A DNA stretch of 64,000 nt from JBBDYQ01 sp035553855 (GTDB taxonomy: Bacteria > Actinomycetota > Thermoleophilia > Solirubrobacterales > Thermoleophilaceae), in NCBI GenBank assembly GCA_035553855.1, contig DATMJO010000163.1, forward strand, positions 1 through 64,000, in the 5' to 3' direction. Position 1 is the stretch's first letter. Every line of letters begins with the position of its first letter. Below, piece by piece: positions 6,181 to 14,265 of the stretch. The notes under the pieces were generated by a model. The model did not search any database, was not told the DNA's origin, and saw only the letters and a program-made list of their open reading frames with translations. The position numbers were made by a program, and so were the translations under genes.

Positions 6181-7539
6181 GTGTCGGCGGCGCTCGGCGG
6201 TCAGGGCGCCCGGATCGCCGGCGCGACCGCGGCAAACCGCCTGCGCGGCTCCGACCGCTCGCAGGCGAGGCTCGAGCGCCGCCATCTCGAGGCCGCCGAG
6301 CGCATGGTCGAGCTGCTCGGCACGATGAAGGGCGCTGCCATGAAGGTCGGCCAGCTCGCCTCCTTCCTCGAGCTCGACTTCGTCCCCGACGAGTTCCGCC
6401 CGCTCTACCAGGAGAAGCTCGCGTCGCTGCGGGACTCCGCCCCGCCCATGTCCTGGAAGCAGGTGCGCGGCGTGCTCTCGGAGGACCTCGGCGAGCCGCC
6501 CGAGTCCGTCTTCGACGAGCTCTCGGAGGAGCCCGTGGCCGCCGCCTCGATCGGGCAGGTCCACCGCGGGCGCCTGCCGGACGGGCGCGAGGTCGCCGTG
6601 AAGGTCCAGTACCCGGGCGTCGCCGAGGCGATCAGGGCCGACATGCAGAACGCCGGCGCGATCGTCGCGCTCGTGAAGGCCATCTCCCCCGGCCTCGACG
6701 CGCGCGCGATCGCCCGTGAGATCCGCGAGCGCATGATGGAGGAGCTCGACTTCGAGCACGAGGCACAGGTGCAGCGCCTGTTCGCGCGCGCCTACCGCGG
6801 CCACCCCTTCATCCACGTCCCGGAGGTCATGACCGAGCTTTCGCGCCCGCGCGTGCTCGTGTCCGGCTGGGCCGAGGGCATCCGCTTCGCCGAGATCAGG
6901 GAGCTTCCGCAGGCCGAGCGCGACCGCTTCGGCGAGATCGTGCACCGCTTCTACTACGGGTCGATCCACCACCTCGGGGTATTCAACGCCGACCCCCACC
7001 CGGGCAACTACCTGCTGCGGGACGACGGCCGCGTGGTGTTCATCGACTTCGGCGCCTCGAAGGAGCACAGGGGCGCCCAGGGCGGGCGCTTCCTGCAGAT
7101 CATCAAGGCCGCGAGCGAGCGCGACGCCGACGCCTACAAGAGTCAGCTCGTGGAGCTCGGCTACCTCAAGAGGCCCGACGGCATCGAGGCCGAGCGGCTG
7201 CTGGACACGATCTACTCGCTGGCCGGCTGGTACCTCGAGGACCGCGAGTTCACGATCGACCCCGAGTACGTGCGCGGGGTGATGGCCGCCGGGGCGGACC
7301 CGCGTGGCGGCAACCTCGACGTGATGCGCCGCGCCGCCCTCCCCGCCGAAGACCTGATGCTCCGCCGGCTGGAGGCCGGCGTCGTCGCCGTGCTCGGCCA
7401 GCTGCGGGCAACCCGCAACTGGCACCGGATCTCACGCGAGTGGTGGTTCGGCGACCCGCCCGCCACGAAGCTGGGCGAGGCCGACCGCGAGTTCTGGGAG
7501 CGGACCGGCCGCAGCAAGGCGCGCTCGCGCATTCGCTAG
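6181..7539 (+). CDS. ABC1/AarF (UbiB-like) atypical kinase
   Basis: A 452-residue ABC1-family protein-kinase-like ATPase of the group that includes UbiB and plastid ABC1K proteins, linked to quinone or isoprenoid lipid metabolism. The family KxGQ motif is seen at about residues 58-61 (AMKVGQLASFLE), the Ala-rich loop in EPVAAASIGQVHRG, the VAIE-type Lys in EVAVKVQYPG, the catalytic NADPHPGNYLL segment and the metal-binding FIDFGASKE. GTG 6181 is the first canonical start, but homologues usually contain the preceding KGRARRSAK segment, which would need the CTG at 6130 overlapping the previous stop. Confidence 0.87.
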   Translation: MSAALGGQGARIAGATAANRLRGSDRSQARLERRHLEAAERMVELLGTMKGAAMKVGQLASFLELDFVPDEFRPLYQEKLASLRDSAPPMSWKQVRGVLSEDLGEPPESVFDELSEEPVAAASIGQVHRGRLPDGREVAVKVQYPGVAEAIRADMQNAGAIVALVKAISPGLDARAIAREIRERMMEELDFEHEAQVQRLFARAYRGHPFIHVPEVMTELSRPRVLVSGWAEGIRFAEIRELPQAERDRFGEIVHRFYYGSIHHLGVFNADPHPGNYLLRDDGRVVFIDFGASKEHRGAQGGRFLQIIKAASERDADAYKSQLVELGYLKRPDGIEAERLLDTIYSLAGWYLEDREFTIDPEYVRGVMAAGADPRGGNLDVMRRAALPAEDLMLRRLEAGVVAVLGQLRATRNWHRISREWWFGDPPATKLGEADREFWERTGRSKARSRIR

Positions 7540-7541
7540 CA

Positions 7542-7563
7542 TTCATCGAACCAGATCGATGAA
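7542..7563. repeat. 8-bp inverted repeat across a start codon
   Basis: TTCATCGA, a 6-base loop, then TCGATGAA. The right arm contains the ATG (7559) of the next gene, so a hairpin in mRNA would bury the start codon, or the site could bind a dimeric protein. There is no clear ribosome site in the 20-base gap. Confidence 0.45.
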
Positions 7564-7867
7564 GCGCCTGAACGTCATAGGTTGCGCTCTCTCGGGCACG
7601 GAGCTCGAGGCCCGCGCCCGTCTCGCGGGGCGTCTGGCTCCGGCCGTCGAATCGGTCGAGCGGCGCCCGCGCGCTGCGGAGATCGCCTTCGGCCCCGATG
7701 TGGACGAGGAGCTGGTGCTCGATCTTGCGCGCCGCGAGCGGGAGTGCTGCTCGTTCTTCGAGTTCGCCTGGAGCGCCTCCGACCGCCGCCTCGAGGTGGC
7801 GGTCCCCGAAGACCGCTTCCAGCCCTCGCTCGACGCCGTCGTCGCGGCCGTCACCGGCGATCTGTGA
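7559..7867 (+). CDS. Small Cys-pair protein of unknown function
   Basis: A 102-residue soluble protein. Two features stand out: an early CALSGTELEARARL segment at about 9-22 and a central RRERECCSFFEF motif at about 59-70. Short actinobacterial proteins with a Cys-Cys-x-Phe-Phe motif of this type are known as hypothetical or metal-stress-associated proteins, but no function is assigned here. The codon bias fits the neighbours. It follows the ABC1 kinase after 19 bases, with an inverted repeat over its start. Confidence 0.6.
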   Translation: MKRLNVIGCALSGTELEARARLAGRLAPAVESVERRPRAAEIAFGPDVDEELVLDLARRERECCSFFEFAWSASDRRLEVAVPEDRFQPSLDAVVAAVTGDL

Positions 7868-7895
7868 TCCATCTCACCTAGCGCCCGTGGCGCGC

Positions 7896-7927
7896 GGGCG
7901 TAGGTTGCGCCCCTCAGTTCGAGGAGG
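7896..7927 (+). promoter_or_regulatory. Promoter/leader motif shared with the 48741 methyltransferase region
   Basis: GGGCGTAGGTTG at 7896-7907 is identical to 48741-48752, including a TAGGTT that fits a -10. In both places an AGTT and then an AGGAGG ribosome site follow 14-16 bases later (here 7922-7927), and a SAM-dependent methyltransferase gene lies downstream. Confidence 0.45.
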
Positions 7928-7939
7928 GAGCTGCGAATT

Positions 7940-8719
7940 TTGACTGGTCCGGCCACCGTGGAGCACGAGCGGCTCGCGGGTCTCGAGGCGCTGTTCGATT
8001 CACCGACGAGGGCGATCCTCGAGCGGATCGGCGTCCGCAGGGGCTGGAGCGTCGCCGCGGTCGGGGCCGGCAGGGGCTCGATCGCGCGCTGGCTCGCCGA
8101 CCGCGTCGGCGTGGACGGCGAGGTCCTCGCCGTGGACTCGGACGTGAGCCTGCTGGACGGCCTGGACCGCCGCAATGCGCGGGTGGAGCGACTCGACGTC
8201 CTCACCCAGGCGCTGCCAGCCGGCAACTTCGACCTCGTCTACTCCCGCTTCGTGATGGCCGGGGCTGCGCCGCCCGCGATCGACAACATGCTCCCGGGCC
8301 TGCGGCGGGGCGGCACGCTGCTCGCGATCGCCGTGGACTGGCCCGAGGACGGCGCCGCCTGGCCGCCGAGCGAGGCGGACGTGCGCGTGACGGCCGGCAT
8401 CCGCGCGCTGCTCACGGAAGCCGGCTGCGACACGCGGCTGGGCCGCAAGCTCCCGTCGCTCCTGCGCCGCGCCGGGCTCGCGCACATCCAGGCCGAGCCG
8501 ATCCAGCGCGTCTTCCAGGGCGGCTCCGAGCTGACGGCGATGTACCGCCACACGACCGAGAAGCTCCGCGCGGACCTCCTGGCTCGAGGGCACGCGGATG
8601 AGGGCGACCTCGCGGAGTGGCACGCGCGCCTCGACGACCCCGGCGTGACCTTCCTCGGCCCTCCGCTCGTCGCCGCGTGGGGCCGCGCCTGCCCGCCGGA
8701 GCCTTCCGTCAGATCCTGA
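7940..8719 (+). CDS. Class I SAM-dependent methyltransferase
   Basis: A 259-residue Rossmann-fold methyltransferase. Motif I is AAVGAGRGSIARWL at about 38-51, the acidic end of strand 2 is EVLAVDSD at about 61-68, and a motif IV-like FDLVYSRFV lies at about 95-103, followed by a GLRRGGTLLAI strand. The C-terminal 80 residues, which set the substrate, resemble small-molecule methyltransferases but no substrate is recognised. TTG 7940 is chosen because GAGGAGGGAG lies 9 bases upstream. It ends within the convergent HD-domain gene (11-base overlap). Confidence 0.78.
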   Translation: MTGPATVEHERLAGLEALFDSPTRAILERIGVRRGWSVAAVGAGRGSIARWLADRVGVDGEVLAVDSDVSLLDGLDRRNARVERLDVLTQALPAGNFDLVYSRFVMAGAAPPAIDNMLPGLRRGGTLLAIAVDWPEDGAAWPPSEADVRVTAGIRALLTEAGCDTRLGRKLPSLLRRAGLAHIQAEPIQRVFQGGSELTAMYRHTTEKLRADLLARGHADEGDLAEWHARLDDPGVTFLGPPLVAAWGRACPPEPSVRS

Positions 8720-9512
8720 AGACAGGCACGAGCCGCTTCTCGTGCTCGGCGTCGATCCGCGCGATCACCTCGACGTGGTCCTCGATGCCCGAGCCCCGCA
8801 GCTTCGTGGCCAGCAGCTCATCGACCTGGAACAGGCCCGAGGAGTTGTTCATGTCGATCGCTATGCGCACGGCCTTCTCCTCCCCCGCGTCGATCGTCAC
8901 GCTGTCGATCGCGACCGCCGATAGCGAGTGGATGTTCGGCCGGCCCTGCTCGAACGGGACGCGCGAGCGCCCCTCCGCCATGTCGAGCGCGTCCGCGACG
9001 CGCACGATCCCGGCCTCCACCGTCATCGGGTCGCCGCGGCGGCGGTGGCCGATGATCGCGTGGAGCGACTCGGCGACGACGATCGAGCGCTCCGGCTCGT
9101 CGTAGACCCCCTCGAGCAGCTGCGGGAGCTTCGCCTGCGCCATGAACAGGCTGTAGGCCTCGTGGTCGGCGCGGTGGATCGACATGCCGGCGTCGTGGAG
9201 CAGGCACGCGCCCGCGATCGCCACCTCTGCGTCGCGGGCCTTCATACCGTGGTCGGTGACGAGCGCGGGCTCGACGCCCGCCTTCGCAAGCAGGCGGGAC
9301 AGGCGCAGCGCGATGTTGAGGACGATGCGGACATGGACCCAGCCGTGGTCCGACATCCCGAGACGGGTGGCCATCACGTTCTGGGCATGCCACCAGGCCT
9401 TCACCTGCTCGTCGCCGTTGACGGCCTCCAGAAACCGCTCGAGCCGGCGGTTGCCCCTGGTCGGCGCGTCGATCCTCATCGCTGCCACGGCCTCGGCGGG
9501 GGTCTGCGTCAC
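8709..9512 (-). CDS. HD-domain phosphohydrolase
   Basis: A 267-residue HD-superfamily protein. Metal ligands expected for the family are visible: an N-terminal His in DHGWVHVRI (about 55-63), the HD pair in ACLLHDAGMSIH (about 102-113), a following His in the AESLHAIIGH helix, and a late Asp in RVADALDMAEG. Enzymes of this group hydrolyse phosphate from nucleotides or other small molecules; the substrate cannot be told. It is divergent from the ABC transporter at 9539 with a 26-base gap and overlaps the methyltransferase gene at its 3' end. Confidence 0.78.
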   Translation of the reverse strand: MTQTPAEAVAAMRIDAPTRGNRRLERFLEAVNGDEQVKAWWHAQNVMATRLGMSDHGWVHVRIVLNIALRLSRLLAKAGVEPALVTDHGMKARDAEVAIAGACLLHDAGMSIHRADHEAYSLFMAQAKLPQLLEGVYDEPERSIVVAESLHAIIGHRRRGDPMTVEAGIVRVADALDMAEGRSRVPFEQGRPNIHSLSAVAIDSVTIDAGEEKAVRIAIDMNNSSGLFQVDELLATKLRGSGIEDHVEVIARIDAEHEKRLVPVFRI

Positions 9513-9538
9513 GGCCCCAGGTTGGCATAGTGCCCGGA

Positions 9539-10396
9539 GTGAGCGATGTCGCGATCGAGGTCTCGGGCCTCACCAAGAGCTACGGCGCGGTCGAGGCCGT
9601 GCGCGGGATCTCGTTCGCCGTGGGGCGCGGCGAGGTCTTCGGCCTGCTCGGCCCCAACGGCGCGGGCAAGACCACGACGGTGGAGATCCTCGAGGGCTAC
9701 CGCGAGCGCACCGGCGGCGATGTGCGCGTCCTGGGCTTCGACCCCGAGCGGCGCGACCCGCGGCTCCAGGAGCGGGTCGGAATCGTGCTCCAGAGCGCCG
9801 GGTTCTATCCGCGGGCGACCGTGCGGGAGGCCGTCACGCACTTCGCCGGCGTGTACCCGCGCCCGCGCGGCGCCGAGGAGACGATCTCGCTGGTGGGCCT
9901 CGAGGAGAAGGCGGGCGCGCGCGTGAGCGATCTGTCGGGGGGCCAGCGGCGCCGCCTCGACTTGGCGCTCGCGCTGGTCGGTGATCCCGAGCTGGTCTTC
10001 CTGGACGAGCCGACCACCGGATTCGACCCGGCGGCGCGGCGGACCGCCTGGGGCGTGGTGCGCAAGCTCCGCGACCTCGGCAAGACGGTGCTCCTTACGA
10101 CCCACTACCTCGACGAGGCCCAGGCGCTGTCCGACCGCGTCGCGATCGTCAAGGACGGCGTGATCGTGGCCGAGGGCCGCCCCGACGAGCTGTCCGCCAC
10201 CCCCGGCCGCTACCGCGTGAGCTACGAGTCCGCCGGGCGCCGCGTGGAGCTCGAGACCGACGACCCGACGGACCTGCTCCACCGCCTCACGGGCGACGCG
10301 CTCGCCCGCGGTGAGCAGCTCCGGGGCCTGACGGTCAGCCGCCCCACCCTCGAGGAGGTCTACCTCGAGCTGACCGAGGAGGACGAGCGGACATGA
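9539..10396 (+). CDS. ABC transporter ATP-binding subunit (drug/antibiotic exporter type)
   Basis: A 285-residue nucleotide-binding subunit of an ABC-2 exporter. Walker A is GPNGAGKTT at about 39-47, the Q-loop lies in IVLQSAGFY, the signature is LSGGQRRRL at about 132-140, Walker B is LVFLDEPTTGFD and the H-loop His is in LLTTHYLDEA. The GTG at 9539 is preferred over 9530 because it gives the usual short VSDVAIEVSGLTKSYG start and lies 7 bases after CATAGT. It overlaps the permease gene by ATGA. Such pairs export hydrophobic drugs, lipids or peptides; the cargo here is unknown. Confidence 0.9.
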   Translation: MSDVAIEVSGLTKSYGAVEAVRGISFAVGRGEVFGLLGPNGAGKTTTVEILEGYRERTGGDVRVLGFDPERRDPRLQERVGIVLQSAGFYPRATVREAVTHFAGVYPRPRGAEETISLVGLEEKAGARVSDLSGGQRRRLDLALALVGDPELVFLDEPTTGFDPAARRTAWGVVRKLRDLGKTVLLTTHYLDEAQALSDRVAIVKDGVIVAEGRPDELSATPGRYRVSYESAGRRVELETDDPTDLLHRLTGDALARGEQLRGLTVSRPTLEEVYLELTEEDERT

Positions 10397-11127
10397 CGAC
10401 CGCCGGCCTCCTCTGGCGCCAGTTCCGCTTCGAGCGCCGCCTGTTCTGGCGCAACCCGAGCGCGGCCTTCTTCAACTTCCTGCTGCCGTTGATCCTTCTG
10501 CTGCTCGTCGCGAGCGCGTTCGCGGGCGACGCGGACGAGCTGGAGGTCCTGATCCCCGGGATCGCCGGGATGGGCGTGATGGCCACCACCTTCACCGCGC
10601 TCGCCTTCAACCTCACCTACCTGCGCGAGCAGGGCGTCCTGAAGCGGATGCGCGGGACCCCCCTCCCCGCTCCCGCCTATCTCGGCGGCCTGCTGGCGAA
10701 CGCCGCCGTGAACGCGGTCGTCCAGGTGGCGCTCGTGGTGGCGATCGGCAACCTCCTCTACGACGTGCCCTGGCCGAAAGAGCTGCTCTCGCTTGCGGTG
10801 TTCACCGCGCTGGGCGTCGTCTGCTTCGGCTCGCTCGGCGTCGCCTTCTCCCACGCGATCCCGAACTTCGACTCGGCGCCCGCGTACGTCAACGCGGTCT
10901 TCCTGCCCGTGATCTTCATCTCCGGCGTCTTCTACTCGGCCGACTCGCTTCCCCCCGTGCTGGACGCGGCCGCGCAGGCGCTCCCGCTGAAGCACCTTGT
11001 CGACGGGCTCTCCGGAGCGATCGTCGACGGCACCGGGCTGGTCGACAACGCGGCGGCGCTCGCCGCGGTCGGCGCCTGGGCGGCGGCGGGCATGCTGCTC
11101 GCCGTGCGCTACTTCCGCTGGGAGTAG
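10393..11127 (+). CDS. ABC-2 type transporter permease
   Basis: A 244-residue membrane subunit with six predicted helices, starting with the typical cytoplasmic LLWRQFRFERRLFWRNPSAA segment and the first helix at about 28-45. The ABC-2 signature region with LREQGVLKRMRGTPL at about 77-91 (coupling helix) and the VFLPVIFISGVFYSADSLP segment at about 170-188 are well kept. It is translationally coupled to the ATPase. Its 3' end overlaps the convergent acetyltransferase gene by 19 bases. Confidence 0.9.
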   Translation: MTTAGLLWRQFRFERRLFWRNPSAAFFNFLLPLILLLLVASAFAGDADELEVLIPGIAGMGVMATTFTALAFNLTYLREQGVLKRMRGTPLPAPAYLGGLLANAAVNAVVQVALVVAIGNLLYDVPWPKELLSLAVFTALGVVCFGSLGVAFSHAIPNFDSAPAYVNAVFLPVIFISGVFYSADSLPPVLDAAAQALPLKHLVDGLSGAIVDGTGLVDNAAALAAVGAWAAAGMLLAVRYFRWE

Positions 11128-11708
11128 AACGCCCCCGGGGCCTCGCCCTCGAAGGAGATCTCGACCTCGGCCAGGCCCGAGGCCTCCCACTCGTCGCGCA
11201 GCAGCCCCAGGATCACGCAGTCGCGCGGCTCGCCGCGATGGAGCTGCCAGCGGCGCAGGCAGCCCTCGCGGAGGAAGCCGATCCGCTCGAGCGCGGCCAG
11301 GCTCCGCTCGTTGTCGGGGCTCGCGAGCGCCGTGACGCGCTCGAGGCCCAGCTCGCGGAAGGCGAGCGCCAGCACGAGCGCCTTCGACTCGCGGTTCGCG
11401 CCGGTACCCCAGTGAGCGCGCCCGAGCCAGGTGCCGACCGTCGCCCGGCGGTCGCGTGAGGAGAAGTCCGCGAGGCCCGTCACGCCGATCGGCCGGTCGT
11501 CCGCGCCCGCGATCAGGAACTCGAGCCGCTCGCCGCGCTCGCGCTGATGGGCGAGCGAGTCGATGTAGCCGAGCGGCTCGCCTATCTCGCGGTAGGGCCC
11601 CCACGAGAACCAGCGCGTGACCTCCGGGTCGGAGCCCAGCTCGAGCAGGGCCTCGGCGTCGGGCTCACGTGCGAGTCGCAGCGAGAGCGTAGGGCCGCGC
11701 ACCACCAT
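11109..11708 (-). CDS. GNAT acetyltransferase (RimJ/RimL type)
   Basis: A 199-residue GNAT-fold enzyme that moves an acetyl group from acetyl-CoA to an amine. The RimJ/RimL pattern is clear: an early SLRLAREPDAEAL, a TVGTWLGRAHWGTGANRES stretch (the acetyl-CoA pyrophosphate loop) at about 90-108, and ASPDNERSLAALERIGFLREG at about 129-149. The substrate may be an N-terminal amine or small molecule. The ATG at 11708 overlaps the TGA of the YgjP-like gene (TGATG), so the two are coupled; the open frame upstream of this ATG belongs to the other gene's region. Confidence 0.82.
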   Translation of the reverse strand: MVVRGPTLSLRLAREPDAEALLELGSDPEVTRWFSWGPYREIGEPLGYIDSLAHQRERGERLEFLIAGADDRPIGVTGLADFSSRDRRATVGTWLGRAHWGTGANRESKALVLALAFRELGLERVTALASPDNERSLAALERIGFLREGCLRRWQLHRGEPRDCVILGLLRDEWEASGLAEVEISFEGEAPGAFYSQRK

Positions 11709-12391
11709 CAGAGCCGAAGCGACGGGCCGTGGTCGCGCAGCCAGCGCTCGCGCTCGCGGTAGGCAGGGCAGCGCGCCGCCACGAGCGCCCAGAAGCGCGC
11801 CGAGTGGTCGAGCACCTCGAGGTGGGCCACCTCGTGCTCGACCACGTAGTCGAGGATCTCGGGGGGCGCGAGCAACAGGCGGTGGTTGAAGTTCATCGCG
11901 CCCGCCTGCGAGCAGCTGGCCCAGCGCGTGCGCTGTCCTCGGATCGAGAGGCGCGTGTACGACGTTCCGGCGCGGGCGCACGCGGCATCGAGGCGGGAGG
12001 CCACCTCGGCGCGCGCGCGGCGCCGGTACCAGCGCTCCAGCGCGTCGCGCACCGCCTCCTCCCCCGGCGCGCCGGCGAAGACGTGGAGGCTCTCGCCGGA
12101 GCGGCGCACATGCGGTCGCGTCCGGCCCGGCTCGACCCGGACGACGAGGGCCAGCCGCTCACCGAGATAGGGCGCCCAGCCGCCGTCGCGCAGTTCCGGG
12201 CGCTCGCCGCGGGCCTCCTCCATGCGCCGCAGGGTGCGCTCGATCCAGGGCCGCTTCTCGCGGACGAAGGGCTCGACCTGCCGCAGCGCCATCCGCTTCG
12301 GGACGACGACCTCGACGCCGTCGGCGTCGACCACGATCCGGGCGCGTCGCGCCCGGTCGGAGCGGCGGATGCGGTAGGCCAGGTCGTCCAC
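11708..12391 (-). CDS. YgjP-type zinc metallopeptidase (M48/DUF45)
   Basis: A 227-residue protein of the YgjP/WLM metal-dependent hydrolase family. The zinc motif HEVAHLEVLDHSARFW at 186-201 gives HExxH plus a downstream His, and the upstream RWASCSQAGAMNFNHRL block at 156-172 is the other family hallmark. A basic N-terminal half (EKRPWIERTLRRM) is typical. GTG 12391 is preferred because a TATCGT -10 ends 7 bases upstream and the fold begins there. The cellular target is unknown; it is coupled to an acetyltransferase. Confidence 0.85.
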   Translation of the reverse strand: MDDLAYRIRRSDRARRARIVVDADGVEVVVPKRMALRQVEPFVREKRPWIERTLRRMEEARGERPELRDGGWAPYLGERLALVVRVEPGRTRPHVRRSGESLHVFAGAPGEEAVRDALERWYRRRARAEVASRLDAACARAGTSYTRLSIRGQRTRWASCSQAGAMNFNHRLLLAPPEILDYVVEHEVAHLEVLDHSARFWALVAARCPAYRERERWLRDHGPSLRL

Positions 12392-12398
12392 GGCCGGG

Positions 12399-12404
12399 AC
12401 GATA
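12399..12404 (-). promoter_or_regulatory. -10 element of the YgjP-like gene (leaderless)
   Basis: TATCGT on the minus strand ends 7 bases before the GTG at 12391, leaving no room for a ribosome site. Confidence 0.4.
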
Positions 12405-12426
12405 GGGACGCGGGCGGCGGGCCCGC

Positions 12427-13212
12427 TCAGATGATCTGCGCCACCGCGCCGCCGTCGACCGACCAGGCGGCGCCCGCCACGTTCGAGGCGAGCTCCGAGC
12501 AGAGGAAGCAGATCACCGCCGCGGCCTCCTCCTCGGTCCCCATCCGCCCGAGCGGGATCTTCGCGGCGGCGTCCGCGATCGCCTCGTCCGCCGTCGTGCC
12601 CTGCCGCTCGGCGATCTGGTCGGCCAGGCCGCCCTCCCGACGCCAGAGGGACCCGTCGAGGGGACCCGGCGCCACGGCGTTGACTAGCACGCCCCTCGCC
12701 GCCCAGGCGTCCGCGAAGGTGCGCGAGAGGGAGAGCTGCGCCGCCTTCGAGACCGAGTAGTCGGCGTAGCGCTGGGACGGCCGCTTGCCCGAGGCGCTCG
12801 TCACGTTCACGATCCGTCCACGCCCGCGCTCGGCCATGCGCGGGGCGGCGGCCCGCATCAGGCGCATCGGGGCCATCACGTGGATCTCCCACTGGGCGTA
12901 CCAGTCGGCGTCCGCCAGCTCGTCGATGGATCGGATCGTCGCGGTGCCGGCGTTGTTCACCAGCACGTCGATCCCGCCGAAGCGCCGCTCGCATTCCGCG
13001 ACGACGCGCTCCCCGGCGTCGGGCACGGTCACGTCGAGCGAGAGCCACTCGGCGCCGTCGCAGGAGGCGGCGGCCTCCGCGAGGCGCTGCTCGTCGCGCG
13101 CCACCAGCAGCACCCTCGCCCCCTCGGCCGCGAGGGCGCGCGCGGTGGCGAGGCCGATGCCCCGGCTCGCCCCCGTCACGACGCACGCGCTTTGCTTCAG
13201 GCCGAGATCCAC
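12427..13212 (-). CDS. Short-chain dehydrogenase/reductase (SDR)
   Basis: A 261-residue classical SDR. The cofactor motif is TGASRGIG at 13-20, the Asp after strand 3 is in LSLDVT, NNAG lies at 86-89, the catalytic Ser is in VTSASG (about 137-142), and the catalytic pair is Y152 and K156 (DYSVSKAA). The C-terminal VDGG motif is present. It should oxidise or reduce an alcohol/ketone with NAD(P); the substrate is not evident. GTG 13212 is chosen from the fold start. It is divergent from yjbQ with an 18-base gap. Confidence 0.85.
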   Translation of the reverse strand: MDLGLKQSACVVTGASRGIGLATARALAAEGARVLLVARDEQRLAEAAASCDGAEWLSLDVTVPDAGERVVAECERRFGGIDVLVNNAGTATIRSIDELADADWYAQWEIHVMAPMRLMRAAAPRMAERGRGRIVNVTSASGKRPSQRYADYSVSKAAQLSLSRTFADAWAARGVLVNAVAPGPLDGSLWRREGGLADQIAERQGTTADEAIADAAAKIPLGRMGTEEEAAAVICFLCSELASNVAGAAWSVDGGAVAQII

Positions 13213-13230
13213 GGCGAAGGAGTCTTCCGC

Positions 13231-13692
13231 ATGAAGTCGCACACCGTCTACAGGACCTTCGAGACCCGCGAACGGCGCGAGTTCGTCCGCATCACAGACG
13301 ACGTCCAGCGGGCCGTCGACGAGGCGGGGATCGCCGAGGGCATGGCACTCGTCTCGGCGATGCACATCACCGCCGGCGTCTGGATCAACGACGACGAGCC
13401 GGGCATCCAGGCCGACGCGCTCGAGTGGCTCGACAAGCTCGCGCCGCCCTCCTGGAAGGAGCCCGCCAACGACGTCGCGCGCGGCCTCTCCCCTGATCCG
13501 GGCGACTACCGCCACCATCGCGGCGGCGAGGACAACGGCGACGCCCACCTGAAGAACCTGCTGGTCCACCATCAGGTCGTGGTGCCGGTCACGGACGGCC
13601 GCCTCGACCTGGGGCCCTGGCAGGCGATCTTCTACACGGAGTTCGACGGCGGCCGGCCGAAGCGGCTCGTGATCAAAGTGCTCGGCGGGTAG
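13231..13692 (+). CDS. yjbQ: YjbQ family protein (UPF0047)
   Basis: A 153-residue YjbQ/UPF0047 protein with the family's core signatures: VSAMHITAGVWINDDEPG at about 46-63, the DYRHHRGGEDNGDAHLKNLL block at about 92-111, which carries clustered His and Asp residues, and the final GPWQAIFYTEFDGGRPKR segment. Members have been linked to weak thiamine-phosphate-synthase-like activity, but the physiological role is unsettled. AAGGAG lies about 9 bases before the ATG. It converges on the acetyltransferase gene, whose stop lies 4 bases away. Confidence 0.9.
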   Translation: MKSHTVYRTFETRERREFVRITDDVQRAVDEAGIAEGMALVSAMHITAGVWINDDEPGIQADALEWLDKLAPPSWKEPANDVARGLSPDPGDYRHHRGGEDNGDAHLKNLLVHHQVVVPVTDGRLDLGPWQAIFYTEFDGGRPKRLVIKVLGG

Positions 13693-13695
13693 CGC

Positions 13696-14265
13696 TCAGC
13701 GGGGGTCGCGCCACATGGGCCACACGCACGGTCCGCCGGGCATCTCGACCTCGCCGATGACGCGGAAGCCGAAGCGCGCGTAGTAGTCGATGTTGCGCTC
13801 CTTCGACGACTCCAGGTAGGCGCCGATCTCGTCCTCGTCGCAGATCTCGAGCACCGGCTCGAGCAGCGCCGACCCGATCCCCTCCCCCTGCCGCGAAGGC
13901 TCCGTGCCCAGCACGGCCAGGTAATAGTGCGGCGGATCGGGGTGAGCGTTCTCGACGCGCTCGAGCCCCTCCATGACCGCGGGCAGGCGACGCCCGAAAG
14001 CGAACAGGAAGCGCACGGCGAGCGCGACCGTCTCCAGCGGCCCGAGGCGCCAGCGCCCGGGCTCGGCCCAGAGCGCCGCTCCCGCCAGGTCATCGGTCGT
14101 CCAGACCTCGTCCTGGCGCACCAGCCCTCTGGCCCGTGACGAGAAGAAGCCGCGCATGCGCGGAGCATCCGGGAACAGCCAGCGCATCACGGGGTCGTCC
14201 TCGAACGCCCGGGTGAGCATCGCCGCGATCGGGTCGACCTCAGCCCTCGTCGCGCGCCTGACCAT
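13696..14265 (-). CDS. GNAT family N-acetyltransferase
   Basis: A 189-residue GNAT enzyme with the acetyl-CoA-binding pattern LAVLGTEPSRQGEGIGSALLEP at about 115-136, where QGEGIGSAL is the pyrophosphate loop, and the closing NIDYYARFGFRVIGE strand at about 157-171. The N-terminal half (FEDDPVMRWLFPD) resembles GNATs that act on small amines. The ATG at 14265 lies 26 bases inside the upstream dehydrogenase gene, so translation is probably coupled. The substrate is unknown. Confidence 0.8.
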   Translation of the reverse strand: MVRRATRAEVDPIAAMLTRAFEDDPVMRWLFPDAPRMRGFFSSRARGLVRQDEVWTTDDLAGAALWAEPGRWRLGPLETVALAVRFLFAFGRRLPAVMEGLERVENAHPDPPHYYLAVLGTEPSRQGEGIGSALLEPVLEICDEDEIGAYLESSKERNIDYYARFGFRVIGEVEMPGGPCVWPMWRDPR

